Shown one piece after another: positions 21,339-35,101 of a DNA stretch of 64,000 bases; within the stretch, counting starts at the first letter, position 1; every line of letters starts with the position of its first letter. This DNA comes from Lithobates sylvaticus (taxonomy: Eukaryota > Chordata > Amphibia > Anura > Ranidae): assembly GCA_028564925.1 (NCBI GenBank), contig CM053032.1, forward strand, positions 116,050,990 through 116,114,989. Direction: 5' to 3'. The notes below the pieces were generated by a model. That model saw only the letters and a program-made list of their open reading frames with translations, made no database searches and was not told the origin of the DNA. Both the position numbers and the translations under genes were made by a program.

Positions 21339-21817
21339 AACTGAGCTGCCCTCCCCCTCCCCCCATTCTTCTTTCCCTTCTCTCTTCCTCTCCCTTTTTC
21401 TCTCTCTCTCTCTGCTACCGTGCCCCCTCCTCCCCTCTTGTATAAGAGGCACAGAGTTAGCTTTGCGGGCTGTGCTCTGGGTGGTGTCCATAGAGAGACG
21501 ATGCCACGCAGAGACAAGCAAATTGATTGATGACTTCTGTGCCCAAGTTGCACCTATCTTTTACAGTTTTATATGATGTGTATGCACTTTATAGACGTAA
21601 AGCAATAACTCCTTTACGCTTCCCCCCCCCCTCCTCCCTACCACACTACCCCTTCCCCTCCACTCATTCCTACCCTCCCCCTCCCCCCCGTTGCCTTTGT
21701 TTCCCCTCTCTTTCCCTTGATAGAACCGTTTATATGTTTAAGCTTTACGGATTTGTTCATACTGAAGATATGTATATATTTTGTATGTTTGAAACTTTAA
21801 TAAAAATATATTCAACC
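21339..21817 (+). mobile_element. 5'-truncated L1-type LINE, 3' end, 16-bp target duplication
   Basis: TTAAATAGCGCTCTTG occurs at 21323-21338 and 21818-21833. The 479-bp insert ends GAAACTTTAATAAAAATATATTCAACC, an L1-type tail, and contains only 3' untranslated sequence with C-runs. The long perfect duplication shows target-primed insertion into the LTR-like element and a fairly recent date. Confidence 0.9.
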
Positions 21818-22397
21818 TTAAATAGCGCTCTTGGCGCCAAACAGCGCTAGGGCGGCCGCGCGTGCTGTGCGTGCTCGTGCGTGCTCCCGCGCGCACTGTC
21901 AGCCGCGCTATTGCGCGTGTGTGGGCGCAGAGGGCCCGTTCTGAGCCGGGGGATTCTCCTGTTCCTGGGGATGTTGGGATGCCTGCTGGAGGTGCTTTCC
22001 TGACAATTTCTAAGGGCGTAAATGTTTGATTTCACTCCTCACTACCTATCACAGTTTTGAAGGCCATAAAATGCCAAGATGGCACAAAACCCCCTCAAAT
22101 GACCCCATTTTGGAAAGTAGACATCCCAAGCTATTTGCTGAGATGTATTGTTAAGTCCATGGAATATTTTATATTTTGCCACAAGTTTGCGGGAAAATTA
22201 CAAACTTTTTTTTTTTTTTTTGCACAAAGTTGTCACTAAATGATATATTGCTCAAACATGCCATGGGTATATGTGGAATTACACCCCAAAATGCATTCTG
22301 CTGCTCCTCCTGAGTACGGGGATACCACATGTTTGGGACTTTTTGGGAGCCTAGCTGCATATGGGGCCCCAAAAACCAAGCACCACCTTCAGAATTT

Positions 22398-23177
22398 TTA
22401 AAGATTTAACAAACATAAATAGTAAAAGAAAGCTAAATAGCATGACAGTCCTGAAATACAATATCCAGAAATATTGTAAACAATGGCAAATAAAAGTACA
22501 GTATACAGCAAACCAATCCGGAGGCTCATTATATTGAAAAATCCAAAAGTGACGTCTGACTTAATAATATACCTACATAATATTCTGTGATATCATTTAA
22601 TCATAAGGGAAAACTAACTCCCCTTGTATTTGGGATATTAATTATATATCCGAGTCACCCAAACTCTGCCAATGGGAGTTAACTGAGCCCAAACTGGTAT
22701 TTACCTTAACCATGTACCCCTTTATTTTCCATATATAATAAAACCCCTCCCCCCATGAGTGACAATCAAAAATGAGAAAAACATAACAAGATACTGCTTT
22801 GAACTCCAAAAAATCCCCCTGATGCGTTTTTTATTCTTTATTTAGTATAGGATACAACAGGCAGCCAACAAATCACATCAAATTCTAAACAGCATAAATG
22901 TAGTCAGACAAAATAAGTGCCGTGAGGAAACAAAATATCAGATCACGGAATAGACAGTGACAAAAATCACTACTAATTTGGGTAAAATAAGACTACTAAA
23001 TAAAGACAAGGTTGGCTACCCAACCTTTTTTGATATAACAGGTAAAAAGGGCAAATTAGCTGAGAGGGGATAAAGAATACAAATGGGTACATGGGGGAGA
23101 AAAAGAAAAAAAAAAAGAGAAAAAAGGGGGGGGGGTTAGATAAGGAACAAACACACACACTGGCCAGGGTGGGAAAT
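22398..23177. other. No gene seen; A/T-rich, possibly degraded LINE
   Basis: An A/T-rich block between two TTAA-type elements. It ends in a purine run (AAAAAGAAAAAAAAAAAGAG, G-run) near 23100-23130. A link to the minus-strand LINE ending at 19764 is possible but not shown by any motif. Confidence 0.3.
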
Positions 23178-23181
23178 TTAA

Positions 23182-24791
23182 CCACTTCACGCCCGCACTA
23201 TAGCCGCAAGACGGCTACAGCGCGGACACCAATTGCCGGGAGAGCCTCCCTGGACGTCCTCCCGTGCTCGAGTGGCCTGCGTGCCCCCTGCAGGGCGCGC
23301 GGCGCACTCTGTGATCACAGATCGGAGTAAGGGGTCGATCCCGACCACCTACCACGTGATCAGCTGTCAGCCAATGACAGCTGATCATGTGATGTAAACA
23401 AAGCTGGTAATCGACTATTTTTCCTCCTCACACTATCAGCACGAGCACCGGCGACTGCGAGAGGGACATACCAGTGCCACCTACCAGTGCCCACAGTGCC
23501 ACCTATCAATGCCCACAGTGCCGCCTATAAATGAATCCATGCCTCTGTAGCACTGACCCCCGAAGGAGCTGCTGGTTATTTTTGGGCTTACCGTTACCTT
23601 CTTGACCTCGTGTGCGTCTAGGGGTTTCCCAAAGTAGATGGCCCAAAGGAACTGTAGAGACTGACACTGGATCCAGAAGAATGGAAACTTAGAGAACCCT
23701 CACACGGTACCAGTATCTTGCAGCCGGTCCGGCGATACCGTATGAGTGTGGATTCACCTGGTATCCTTCCAACTTAGCTTCCATGCTCTTGCTGAGCAGC
23801 CAGCCTTGTGCGTGGCCCTCTTCTGAAGAGTCCTCCCCTGGTAGCATTCTCAGTTGCTGGGCCTCTCCAAAACCGAGACGGCACCGAACCACCTTGGAAT
23901 CCTCCTTCCAGTTACTGTGCCTCGGGCTAGCCAGCCCCAAGACTCAGAAATGGATGGATCCGCACCCCAGGCCATGAGGGCCCCTGAGGGCTGGTCAGGA
24001 GGACCAGGACCCAGCAGTCAGAAAGATCTTCTGGACCGGAACTCAGAATCACGTGAGCTCAGTACCTTAAGTACACTCTCCCAGAATACACAGCAAAATA
24101 ACACACCCACTGATTGGTTCCGAGAGGGACTGGCACCCAATGCGTCCAATTGGACTGCGTTCCTATGCTTGCCAGAGGTGACACCTATGGCCAAGCAGAA
24201 CACAATACAGTAAAGCCAAACTGGTACTGAGACCATAATTTAGTACAATTAACCCTAAAACCCAACCATGGTTTTAGTAACATTAAATTTACAAAAACAT
24301 AGCGCGTGTTGTTTAGGAGCCCGGCGCACGTCATTACCAGTGCTGCTTATCAATACCACCTACCAGTGCCACCCATCAATGCCACCCAATCTGTGCCTAT
24401 CAGTGTCGCCTTATCTGTGCCCATCAGTGCAGCCCATTAGTGCCCATCAGTGCAGCCTCATCAGTGCCCATCAGTGCAGCCTCATCAGTGAATATCAATG
24501 AAGGAGAAAAATTACCCGCTTGCAAAATTTTATAACAAACAATGAAACATGGGGGTTTTTTTTCAAAAATTTCTGTCTTTTTTTGTGTTTGTTTAGCAAA
24601 AAATAAAAACCCAAATGGTGATTAAATACCACCAAAAGAAAGCTCCATTTGTGTGAAAAAAAAATGATAAAAAATGTAATTTGGGTGCAGCGTTTGTATG
24701 ACCGCACAATTGTCATTCAAAGTGTGACAGCGCTGAAAGCTGAAATTTGGTCTGGGCAGGAGGGGGGTTTAAGTGCCCAGTAAGCAAGTGG
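23182..24791 (+). mobile_element. TTAA-flanked piggyBac-type element with a short-repeat interior
   Basis: TTAA at 23178-23181 and 24792-24795 flank ends CCACTTCACGCC and, inverted, CCACTTGCTTACT. The interior holds a degenerate tandem array of the type CAGTGCCACCTATCAATGCC on both sides of a block (about 23535-24330) that looks like a separate insertion. No transposase is present. Confidence 0.78.
23535..24330. mobile_element. Unidentified insertion inside the TTAA element
   Basis: The short tandem array CAGTGCC... stops near 23535 and resumes near 24330. The block between has different composition and begins near TGTAGCACTGACCCCCGAAG. It has no convincing frame. It could be an LTR-like fossil, but I found no target duplication. 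Confidence 0.35.
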
Positions 24792-24929
24792 TTAAGGTGG
24801 CTGTGTGGGGCCATCCAGTAGGGATCTGCCCTTATCAGAATATATGAACATGTTCCAGGAAAGCCACGTTTTTTGTATAAAGTTCATGTTTGTTTTGTGC
24901 AGTTAACACTAGGTCCTCCATTTTCTTAA

Positions 24930-25617
24930 CCACTTAAGCCCCGGACCATTTTGCTGGCCAAAGACCAGAGCACTTTTTGCGATTCGGCACTGGGTCGATT
25001 TAACTGACAATTGCGCGCTCATGTGTCGTGGCTCCCAAACAAAATTGACGTCCTTTTTTTACCACAAATAGAACTTTCTTTTGGTGGTATTTGATCAACT
25101 CTGCGTTTTTTATTTTTTGCGCTATAAACAAAAATAGAGCGACAATTTTGAAAAAAAAATATTTTTTTTTACTTTTTGCTATAATAAATATCCTCAAAAA
25201 ATATATAACATTTTTTTTTCCTCAGTTTAGACTGATACGTATTCTTCTACAAATTTTTGATAAAAAAAAATGATTGGTTTGCGCAAAAGTTATAGCGTCT
25301 ACAAAATAGGGGTTAGTTATGGCATTTTTATTAATATTTTTTTTGTTTACTAGTAATGGCGGCGATGTGCGATTTTTATCATGACTGCGACATTATGGCG
25401 GACACATCGGACAATTTTTATACATTTTTGGGACCATTGTCATTTTTACAGCGATCAGTGCTATAAAATTGCACTGATTACTGTAAAAATGACACTGGCA
25501 GTGAAGGGGTTAACCACTAGGGGGTTAGGGAGGAGTTAAGTGTGTCCTGGGGGGTGATTCTAACTGTTAGGGGGCATGGCTATGTGTGACACAGCACATG
25601 CGGCGGTCAGCAAGTGG
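24930..25617 (+). mobile_element. Complete TTAA-flanked piggyBac-type MITE
   Basis: TTAA at 24926-24929 and 25618-25621 flanks a 688-bp element. The left end is CCACTTAAGCCCCGGACC; the right end inverted is CCACTTGCTGACCGC, so the inverted repeat is only about 6 bp exact plus looser similarity. The interior has A/T tracts and a short hairpin (ATCAGTGC...GCACTGAT, about 25454-25479). It is the clearest full copy of this family in the window. Confidence 0.85.
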
Positions 25618-25687
25618 TTAATGTCCTCAATCTTTTAAGCCACTAGCTTACATCAACACAAGATATTAGCAAAAATATATAGTGAAA

Positions 25688-28600
25688 GACTGGACCTTTA
25701 CCGGAATAGGCAACGGTTCTTTGAGCAGGGAGACCGGAACGGTCGCCTCCTGGCGATGCTGTCACAACATGACAATCCCTTGACGGTAATCCCCAGCGTG
25801 GTGTCCCCCTCGGGGGAATCGGTCTCTTCTCTGCCAGATGTACTGGAGGCATTTCGCAAATACTATGCCTCCCTTTATACCTCAGTACTACCATCGGATT
25901 TCCAGCCACAGGACTTTGCACCCTGGTTAGACTCCTTGGCGTTTGGTTGGCTCTCTGATAAAGAGAGAGAATCCCTGGTGGGGCCGATTACCCCGGAGGA
26001 GGTACTAAAAGCGATGAGGTCCTTCCCTACCGGGAAATCTCCAGGCCCAGATGGACTCCCCATCAAGTTCTACAAGGCTCATGGGGACCTACTGGCCCCC
26101 AAATTAGCCCAACTCTTTACCCATTGCTTGGCCGATGGTGCCCTTCCGGCTTCCATGAGTCATGCCCACATTATTCTCATCCACAAAGCACCTAAAGACC
26201 CCACATCCTGTGCCTCCTACAGGCCTATCGCCCTACTTAATACGGACTTCAAGATCCTCACTAAATTATTGACTATGAGACTACAGCCCCTACTCCCCTC
26301 TGTCATTGAGACTGACCAAACTGGTTTCATGGCCAACAGGGCAACAGACGTGAATTTGCGACGCTTATTCACGAACATACACGCGCAACATCTGAATGAG
26401 GGGTCTAGGGGGGTGGCCTCTCTCGATATTGAAAAGGCCTTCGACACGGTCGAATGGCCTTTTCTTTGGGAGATCCTCCGGCGAATGGGATTCCCCCTGG
26501 TCTTCATTGAGTGGATCAAGGTCCTGTACCGAGACCCCACCTCCGCCATTAAGCTGGGAGGGGGCCTGTCACAGTCCTTCTGTCTGTCCAGAGGTACGCG
26601 GCAGGGCTGCCCTCTCTCCCCGGCCCTATTTGCCATTGCGATGGAACCACTTGCGGAGGCCCTCCGCACCTCCCCCTGCGTTAAGGGACTGCGGATTGGC
26701 TGGCTGGAGGAGAGGGTCGCCCTCTACGCAGATGACCTCCTGCTTTTCCTCAATGATGTGGGTCCATCACTTGAGGGTGCCCTACAGATTCTCAACTCCT
26801 TTTCCACAGTCACGGGCCTTAGGGTTAACTGGACAAAATCTCTTCTGTTCCCCATAGACCCAGCGGCCCGAGCCACAGCCCCTCCTAATATTCCCCTCCA
26901 ATGGGTCGAGACCTTTAAATACCTGGGGGTGGTAGTCTCTAGACAGGCCTCTGACTACATACCCCTAAACCTGTCCCCAGTGGTTCAGGAGACACGAAAA
27001 CGACTAAAGGCATGGGAATCATTGCCACTTTCATTGATGGGGCGTATAAAGTTGTTTAAAATGAAAATATTACCCAAGTTCACCTACCTTTTTCGCCACT
27101 CTCCACAGTGGATACCTAAATCTTTCTTCACACAACTACACCGCCTCCTCGCCTCTTTCCTGTGGGGATCCCAATCTCCCAGATACAGCTGGATCACACC
27201 GATGCGTCCCACCTCTCAAGGTGGCTTGGCATGTCCAGATCTTTATAAGTACTATTTAGCTACCCAGCTAGTTACGGCTGCCTGGTGGCTCAATCCGGAC
27301 ATCTCCAACCCAGCTACCCAGATCGAGACAGCGGTGCTAGGTTTCCTTGAAGCGCTCAAATTGTTACTCTTTCGAGGCTCTCGGGCCCCCTACCCACTGA
27401 CACCCTCCATGCGCACCACATTGCGTGCATGGGGGGCAGGTCTAAAAATCGAAAAATACCCTAAACAGGCAATCTCACCCAATGCCCCCCTTTGGCGAAA
27501 CCCAACCCTAGAACACATTTACAAATTACCCGAGCCCCATGCCTGGACCAAGTTTAACATTAAAACGGTGTCACAGATTGTCTCCAACCAATCCCTGGCT
27601 CCGCTTTCCAAACTTAACTCTGACTTCAATGTACCACGATCCTATTTTTTTCGTTACCATCAACTCTCCCATGCTTTCGGTGGCCAATTCTCCAACTCCC
27701 CCCCTCAATTGATCCAATCTTCACTAGAGAACCTCCTTAGGTCAGATTGTGCAAAAAAAACCACCTCTCAATTGTTACTCACATTTGATCATCACCTCTC
27801 TCCCGGCATTGGAAAAACTGAGAGCTAAATGGTCCCATGACATCCCTGATCTTGACAACGACGACTGGGAGGACATATGGGACTTCCCTTTTAACACCCT
27901 AGTCTCTCTGAGAGACCGCCTGATCCAATTCAAGATAGTTCACCGGGCATACTTCACCCCTCATAGACTACACAAAATGAACCCTGACTCCCCTCCTGGG
28001 TGCTGGAGGTGTGGTGGGATTCCAGGAGACTTCACCCATATCTTCTGGACCTGCCCGGCCATTACCATTTACTGGAAGGAGATTTTAGACTTTATCACGC
28101 AAATTACCTCTGTACCTCTGCAACAGTCAATGGCAATTTGCATACTAGGCCTGATTGAGCAACTAATCCCAACGGTAGCGGGACGCACACTTGTGGGACT
28201 CCTGCTGTTCTATGCCCGCAAAGCCATAGCTCTTAGCTGGCGCAAACCAACCCCCCCTCCTCTCTCCCTGTGGAAACAACTAATCAATAATAGCTTACCT
28301 CTGTATAAGGACACATACGCCAATAGAGGCTGTCCCAACAAGTACGACAAAGTCTGGTCTAAATGGTTGGCGGATTCCTCCTCTGCTTCAGAGGCCTCTC
28401 AGTAGAGCGTACACAATATAGCTCTCAAGCAGGTGCCTGTTGTACTCAATGACTGTATCCGATGTTCTACCAGCATATACGACTGTTAACTAAAATATCC
28501 TGCGACCCAGGGAACTGTGGTGCTGTATGTGCAATTACAATCTATGCTATGTGCCTGCTAGTTATACATGACACAACTGTAACGAGGTCCCCGTAGGGAC

Positions 28601-28722
28601 CACATTGATGACATGTAAGACCAATGTATGTTTAACTGTTTGTTTTCTTCTTTTGTTTTTCTTTGTTATGCTCTTTATAACTCAATAAAATATATTAAAA
28701 AAAAAAAAATATATATATATAT
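25688..28722 (+). mobile_element. 5'-truncated L1/Tx1-type LINE with nearly intact ORF2
   Basis: It begins inside ORF2, downstream of the endonuclease, and ends with CAATAAAATATATT and an A-run. ATATATAGTGAAA is found on both sides (25675-25687 and about 28720), a target duplication. It is inserted in the left arm of a fold-back element. The single frame change and clean domains suggest it is the youngest LINE here. Confidence 0.9.
25690..28405 (+). pseudogene. LINE ORF2, reverse transcriptase to C-terminal zinc knuckle, one frameshift
   Basis: The first frame gives 690 residues from the methionine at 25756 but is open from about 25690. RT motifs in order: GKSPGPDGLPIKFYK, SYRPIALLNTDFKILTK, DQTGFMANR, VASLDIEKAFDTVEW, RGTRQGCPLSPALFAIAMEP, and the active-site LYADDLLLF at about 26722. 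Later come FKYLGVVVSRQ, MGRIKLFKMKILPKF and FLWGSQSPR. A run of eight A near 27752 marks a shift into a second frame (to 28405), which carries the CCHC-type CWRCGGIPGDFTHIFWTC. The endonuclease is absent through 5' truncation. No expression is expected. Confidence 0.93.
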
Positions 28723-29890
28723 ATAGTGAAAAAAACTTTTATAAAGGCATTATAAGTACCAATATCGTGAAAATAGTGTATGGCAATAGTTATCAACTAT
28801 CGCAAATGTGTCTCAACAATAAATGCAAAATTGTATATAACACCACTGACTAAGGTTAGTTAACCCCTAATCCATATGTGATTACAATTGCATAAAAGAC
28901 CAATGGTGAACAAAAAAATATAAATAAAAAGAAGCTGGAAAAAAGTGATCCACATAGACGTCCATAAATATACAGATGTCTCCCTGATTGGACTTCCTGC
29001 TATTTATGGACGTTTATGTGGATCACTTTTTTCCAGCTTCTTTTTATTTATATTTTTTTGTTCACCATTGGTCTTTTATGCAATTGTAATCACATATGGA
29101 TTAGGGGTTAACTAACCTTAGTCAGTGGTGTTATATACAATTTTGCATTTATTGTTGAGACACATTTGCGATAGTTGATAACTATTGCCATACACTATTT
29201 TCACGATATTGGTACTTATAATGCCTTTATGAAAGTTTTTTTCACTATATATTTTTGCTAACATCTTTTCAAGTGTTGATGTAAGCTAGAGGCTGATCTT
29301 ACCTATTGAGTTACACAACGGTTTCACATATGTTTGAGATATAACTGATGTGTATGGATAATCACTGACGTATATTATTTTTTACTTGTGAACAACTATT
29401 GACACAATACTCACACTATTGTGCTAAATACTTTCTATAGCGCAACCTTTACTTTTTATGTTTATTTTTAAGCCCTGCGATGAATGCTGGTACCGAATTG
29501 TTGTTCCAATTGGGTCCATCATTTTTGGTCGCCGTGTTTGCACCAATCACCCGCGTGAGGTGAGCAGCTTGGTGATTTATCTGGATATCAGGGACTGCAA
29601 TTTCCCCTAACATTTTGGGGAGGGTCAGTAGACATCCTTGGATCCTGGGTCTCTTATTAGCCTATATAAATTTAGTGAAAAGAGTTTGTCTCAAGTAGGT
29701 TGAGGGGATATGGATAGGTAGAGCCTGAAATAGGTACAGGAACTTGGGCAAGACGCTCATCTTTATGATGTTGCATCGGCCGAACCATGAGTGCAGGCCT
29801 TGCTGTCATTTATCCAGGAGTTTACGCACTATATCAGGGAGATGTGGAAAGTTTAATTTAAAGACGTTGGCCAGTGATGGGGGGGATATA

Positions 29891-31688
<1,798 letters not shown>

Positions 31689-31933
31689 TATGTCCCTAAA
31701 TATTTCAGAGCCAGGGAGATCCACTTAAATTTAAAGTTTGCACTGTAGGTAATGTAGTTGTGTGGAAGATATCCCCACATCCATGGCTTCTGACTTTGAA
31801 AAATCTTCAGGTTCAACAGGGTGCCATACTGCCCAAGTTCATGTAAGAGGTTGGGCAAAGAGATAATTGGATTTACGAGAGAAAAGAGTAGGTCATCCGC
31901 GTATGCAGAGACTTTATAATGGGAGTTGCCCAT

Positions 31934-32132
31934 CCGTACTCACTTCTGTTGCCAGTGGTTTAGACATTAATGGCTGTGTGTTGTTATTTTGAGGGGACAG
32001 CAAATTTACACAAGCTGTGCACTCACTACTTTACATTGTAGCAACGTGTCATTTCTTCAGTGTTCTCACATGAAAAGATATAATAAAATATTTACAAAAT
32101 GTGAGGGGTGTACTCACTTTTGTGAGATACTG
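31934..32132. mobile_element. Tc1/mariner fragment, one end
   Basis: It ends GTGAGGGGTGTACTCACTTT then TGTGAGATACTG, followed by TA (32133-32134). The inverse, CAGTATCTCACAAAAGTGAG, is a widely seen Tc1-type terminal repeat. Only the last 200 bp are present, including TTGCCAGTGGTTTAGACATT. No transposase. Confidence 0.75.
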
Positions 32133-32296
32133 TAAGTATGTAAACAATGTACCCTTTGAAATGCGTAATTAAATAAACAGATGCCAATGTGGCCTTGCCC
32201 AACATTAACATCCTTTTGATGTGTAGAATGGATTTGTCAACTGCCTGTCCTGGAATATTTGTATGTGAACACATCACAATACATGTATACATATAA

Positions 32297-32515
32297 TTAA
32301 TAATATAATATCCTACATAAATCGGCCAACATATTACAGCAAGAGGGATACAATCTGTTCTGGAGAAAGGGGGGTTTGCCTGCTTTGAAATGGGTTTCTT
32401 GTATAAACGCCACGTCAGAATGGGAACGTTTCAGATTGTGTAAGAGCATCCTTCTTTTCTCAGGGACATATAGCCCATTTACATTGAGCGATGTGATGGT
32501 TACTGAATCCATCAC
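32297..32515 (-). pseudogene. LINE ORF2 start, AP-like endonuclease N-terminus
   Basis: The frame begins with MMDSVTITSLNVNGLYVPEK and continues MLLHNLKRSHSDVAFIQETH, the first two motifs of L1-type endonucleases (LNVNG and QETH). The QETH glutamate is the metal-binding residue. It breaks off at about residue 55. It is the 5' end of ORF2 of the minus-strand LINE below it. Confidence 0.85.
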
Positions 32516-32519
32516 GGTG

Positions 32520-33175
32520 GCCAGTGAGACAAGAAAAAAAAAAAGGGGGGGGTAGGGAGGAGAGGGTTAAGTGAGAGGGTGGAGCAAAGGTAGTAGGTAG
32601 AGAGAAGGGGAGAAGCTGAATGGAGGGAAAGAAGTTAGGAAAAATAAGAAAGAGTAGAGGAGGGAAACAAAGTAGTTATAGAGTACAAAGTGGTTCAGGG
32701 TTCAGGACCCTAGAGCCCAATATACAACTAAATATAAATATAGAGGCACTCACTGCAACACTTAGTTCCGCTAGTGAGTGCAGGCCTAACGGGGGGAAGT
32801 GGTAAGAGACAGCAGGTAGGGAGCATCCTGTACTTCCCAGCGGTTATAAAGTGAATTATTGTAAGGCAGCAGGGGGAGATGAGATAAAATAAGTAAACGG
32901 GAGAGAGGGATCCCTGAGTAGTGCAACTATTAAGAAAGATCATCTGCCCTACTAACTCATAGTTAGTGAGTAACATAACAGCCCATATTAACAACATTCA
33001 GATCACCAACAGTGTGTCAGGTAGAAATGCAGTCCCAGCAAAGTCCCCCGGCCACCCCGCCGCCAGGCACAGCCCCATGGCCATGGTCGCATCTAACTGC
33101 ATGCTTCATAAGCCGCACCCCGCAGCGGGATGGCTGGAGGCAGGACCGGGTCAATAGATTAAGCTCAGTCTGTGA
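32520..33175. other. No gene seen; purine-rich, probable LINE 5' or inter-ORF region
   Basis: Directly upstream of the minus-strand endonuclease start, with A and G runs (32533-32560) and no frame that looks like ORF1. Position suggests LINE leader sequence. Confidence 0.35.
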
Positions 33176-33850
33176 AATATAAACCTTTCACCAGAATCAC
33201 CATGAACAGCAACAGAAAAATAGGATTTTTAAAACAGATTACCTGTAAAATCCTTTTCTTGGAGTACATCACGGGACACAGAGCCACAGTGATAACTGTA
33301 TGGGTTATATGGCACCTTCAGGTGATGGACACTGGTACATCTTAAACAGGAAGTTCAATTCCCCATATAACCGCTCCCCTTACCGGGAGTACCTCAGTTT
33401 TGTAGCAAAGCAATAGACGTGTAACCAGAAAGAGGGGAGGGACCTCTGTGTTCCGTGATGTACTCCAAGAAAAGGATTTTACAGGTGTTACAGGTGTACA
33501 AGCTGTTATAAAAATTCAATTTTCTTTATCGTACATCACAGGACACAGAGCCACAGTAATAACTGTATGGGATGTCCCAGAGCAATGCCACCTGAGGGAA
33601 GGGGACACAATCAAAAGTAGGGTGCAATCAGACCTATGGACCTATACTGCCGCCTGCAGTACACTGTGCCCAAAGACGATATCCTCATGCCTTCTTACAT
33701 TCACCTGATAGAATCTGGTGAATGTATGGACTGAAGACCAGGTTGCGTCCTTTCAGATTTGAGCCATGGAGGCTTGGTGAGGCACTGTCCACGAAGCACT
33801 AACAGCACTGGCGGAGTCCGCTTTGATATCAAAAGGTGGAACCTTCCTCT

Positions 33851-34861
33851 TCAAACCATAAGTTTAAAGAAATACTTAGAATAGATTTTGACTGCTCCCA
33901 CTACATCCAAAGAATGTAGTGACTTTCTTTCCTTAGAACAGGATTCTGGAAAAAATGAAGGTAAAACAATATCCTGGTTTAGGTGAAAACCTGAAACCAC
34001 CTTTGGCAGAAAGCTAGGATGAGGACACAATACTACTCTATCTTTGTGAATGATTAAATATGGCTCTTTACAAGAAAGGGCCGCCAACTCTGATACCCCT
34101 TCTTGCAGAAGAAATGCTACCAGAAAAACTAGCTTCCTTGACAAAAGGACCAAAGGAATATGTCGTATCGGCTCAAAAGGCTGTTTCTGTAATGCTGACA
34201 GAACTAAATTCAAGTCCCAAGGGTTCAGGGGTGCTCTAACCGGTGGATTAAGCCGCGTTATCCCCTGTATAAAGCTTCGGACCAAAGAATGCAAAGCAAA
34301 TGGACGTTGAAACAATACTGATAAGGCTGAGACCTGGTCCTTGATAGTACTCAAGGCCAGTTTCATCTCTAGCCCCATTTGCAGAAAGGCAAGAATTCTA
34401 CCTATGACATACTTCCTAGGATGCCAACCCCTGGACTCACACCAGGAAACATATGCCGTCCAGACTCTATAATAAATGACTCTGGAAGCTGGCTTCCTTG
34501 CATTAATCAAGGTAGCCATCACTGAGCCTGAAAGCCCACGATTCTTCAGAATGTGGGTTTCAATAGCCAAACTGTTAAATTTAGCATTTGTAAAGTAGGA
34601 TGGAACACTGGTCCCTGCGATAGCAGGTCTGGATGTGGTGGTAGGGGCCATGTTGCAAAACACAAAGCAGCTGGCAGCTCGGCTAACTCCTGGGCCTGCT
34701 GTTAAGGGAACACCTTGAGCACCTGTTTCAAATGGTCTCTCAAGGACTGACATGACCCAATTGCTGCCACTGCAGGTTGAGCCACTGAACCTACCAAGGA
34801 GAAAATGTTTTTTTAACAGGAATTCAAATTTTTTATCAGTTGGATCCCTAAGCATTTGCAC
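33851..34861 (-). pseudogene. DIRS tyrosine recombinase remains
   Basis: A long minus-strand frame. It shows the N-terminal core-binding half (VIYYRVWTAYVSWCESRGW, ILAFLQMGLEMKLALSTIKD, QVSALSVLFQRPFALH) and the start of the catalytic half (NPWDLNLVLSALQKQPFEP, LVFLVAFLLQEGVSELAALS, FLPKVVSGFHLNQDIVLPSF). This is the vertebrate DIRS1-like recombinase pattern that replaces an integrase in this group. Treated as a fossil; no function implied. Confidence 0.87.
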
Positions 34862-35101
34862 ATTGTCAAACTTTTATTCACAGAGGATATAGCAGCATCA
34901 ATTGCTGGTATACTCCACATCTTAGTAAATTTTTCCTCCACAGGATAAAGTGTTAAGCATTTTTCCCTCCTAAAAAGTTTTTATCTGGGTGATCCCACTC
35001 AGAATACATAAGATTTTCTAGTAATGAATGGACAGGCTTGAGGAGGCTTTAGTGAACCCAAACAGGAAGTGGGCTCTTCAATCGACTACGTTAAGGGTAG
35101 C

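Larger units (their letters stand above)
20370..22005. mobile_element. LTR-like fossil (solo LTR or small LTR-kin element) with 5-bp target duplication
   Basis: ATTTC occurs at 20365-20369 and 22006-22010. The inserted block begins TGTCACG and ends CCTGACA, so TG...CA with a 5-bp inverted end. It has no protein-coding part. Inside are a 57-bp minisatellite and a LINE 3' end. Without the LINE piece it is about 1.1 kb. The family (Gypsy or retrovirus kin) is not resolved. Confidence 0.7.
19769..22395 (+). mobile_element. TTAA-type element (piggyBac family), left end kept, interrupted
   Basis: TTAA at 19765-19768 is followed by CCACTTAAGCCCCGGACC, the same start as the complete element at 24930. 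The interior then matches the piggyBac copy's downstream arm near 50300-51640 in inverse orientation (CAAATGACCCCATTTTGGAA; GAGTACGGGGATACCACATG). An LTR-like element occupies 20370-22005. I do not see the right end; the match fades near 22395. Confidence 0.7.
25640..29294. repeat. Fold-back element split by a LINE
   Basis: The left arm starts CTAGCTTACATCAACAC (25642) and the far right end is its complement GTGTTGATGTAAGCTAG (ending near 29293). From 28725 to 29260 two arms of about 250 bp pair around 28985 (AGTGATCCACATAGACGTCC with GGACGTTTATGTGGATCACT). The LINE at 25688-28722 sits in the left arm. Superfamily unknown; no coding part. Confidence 0.8.
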
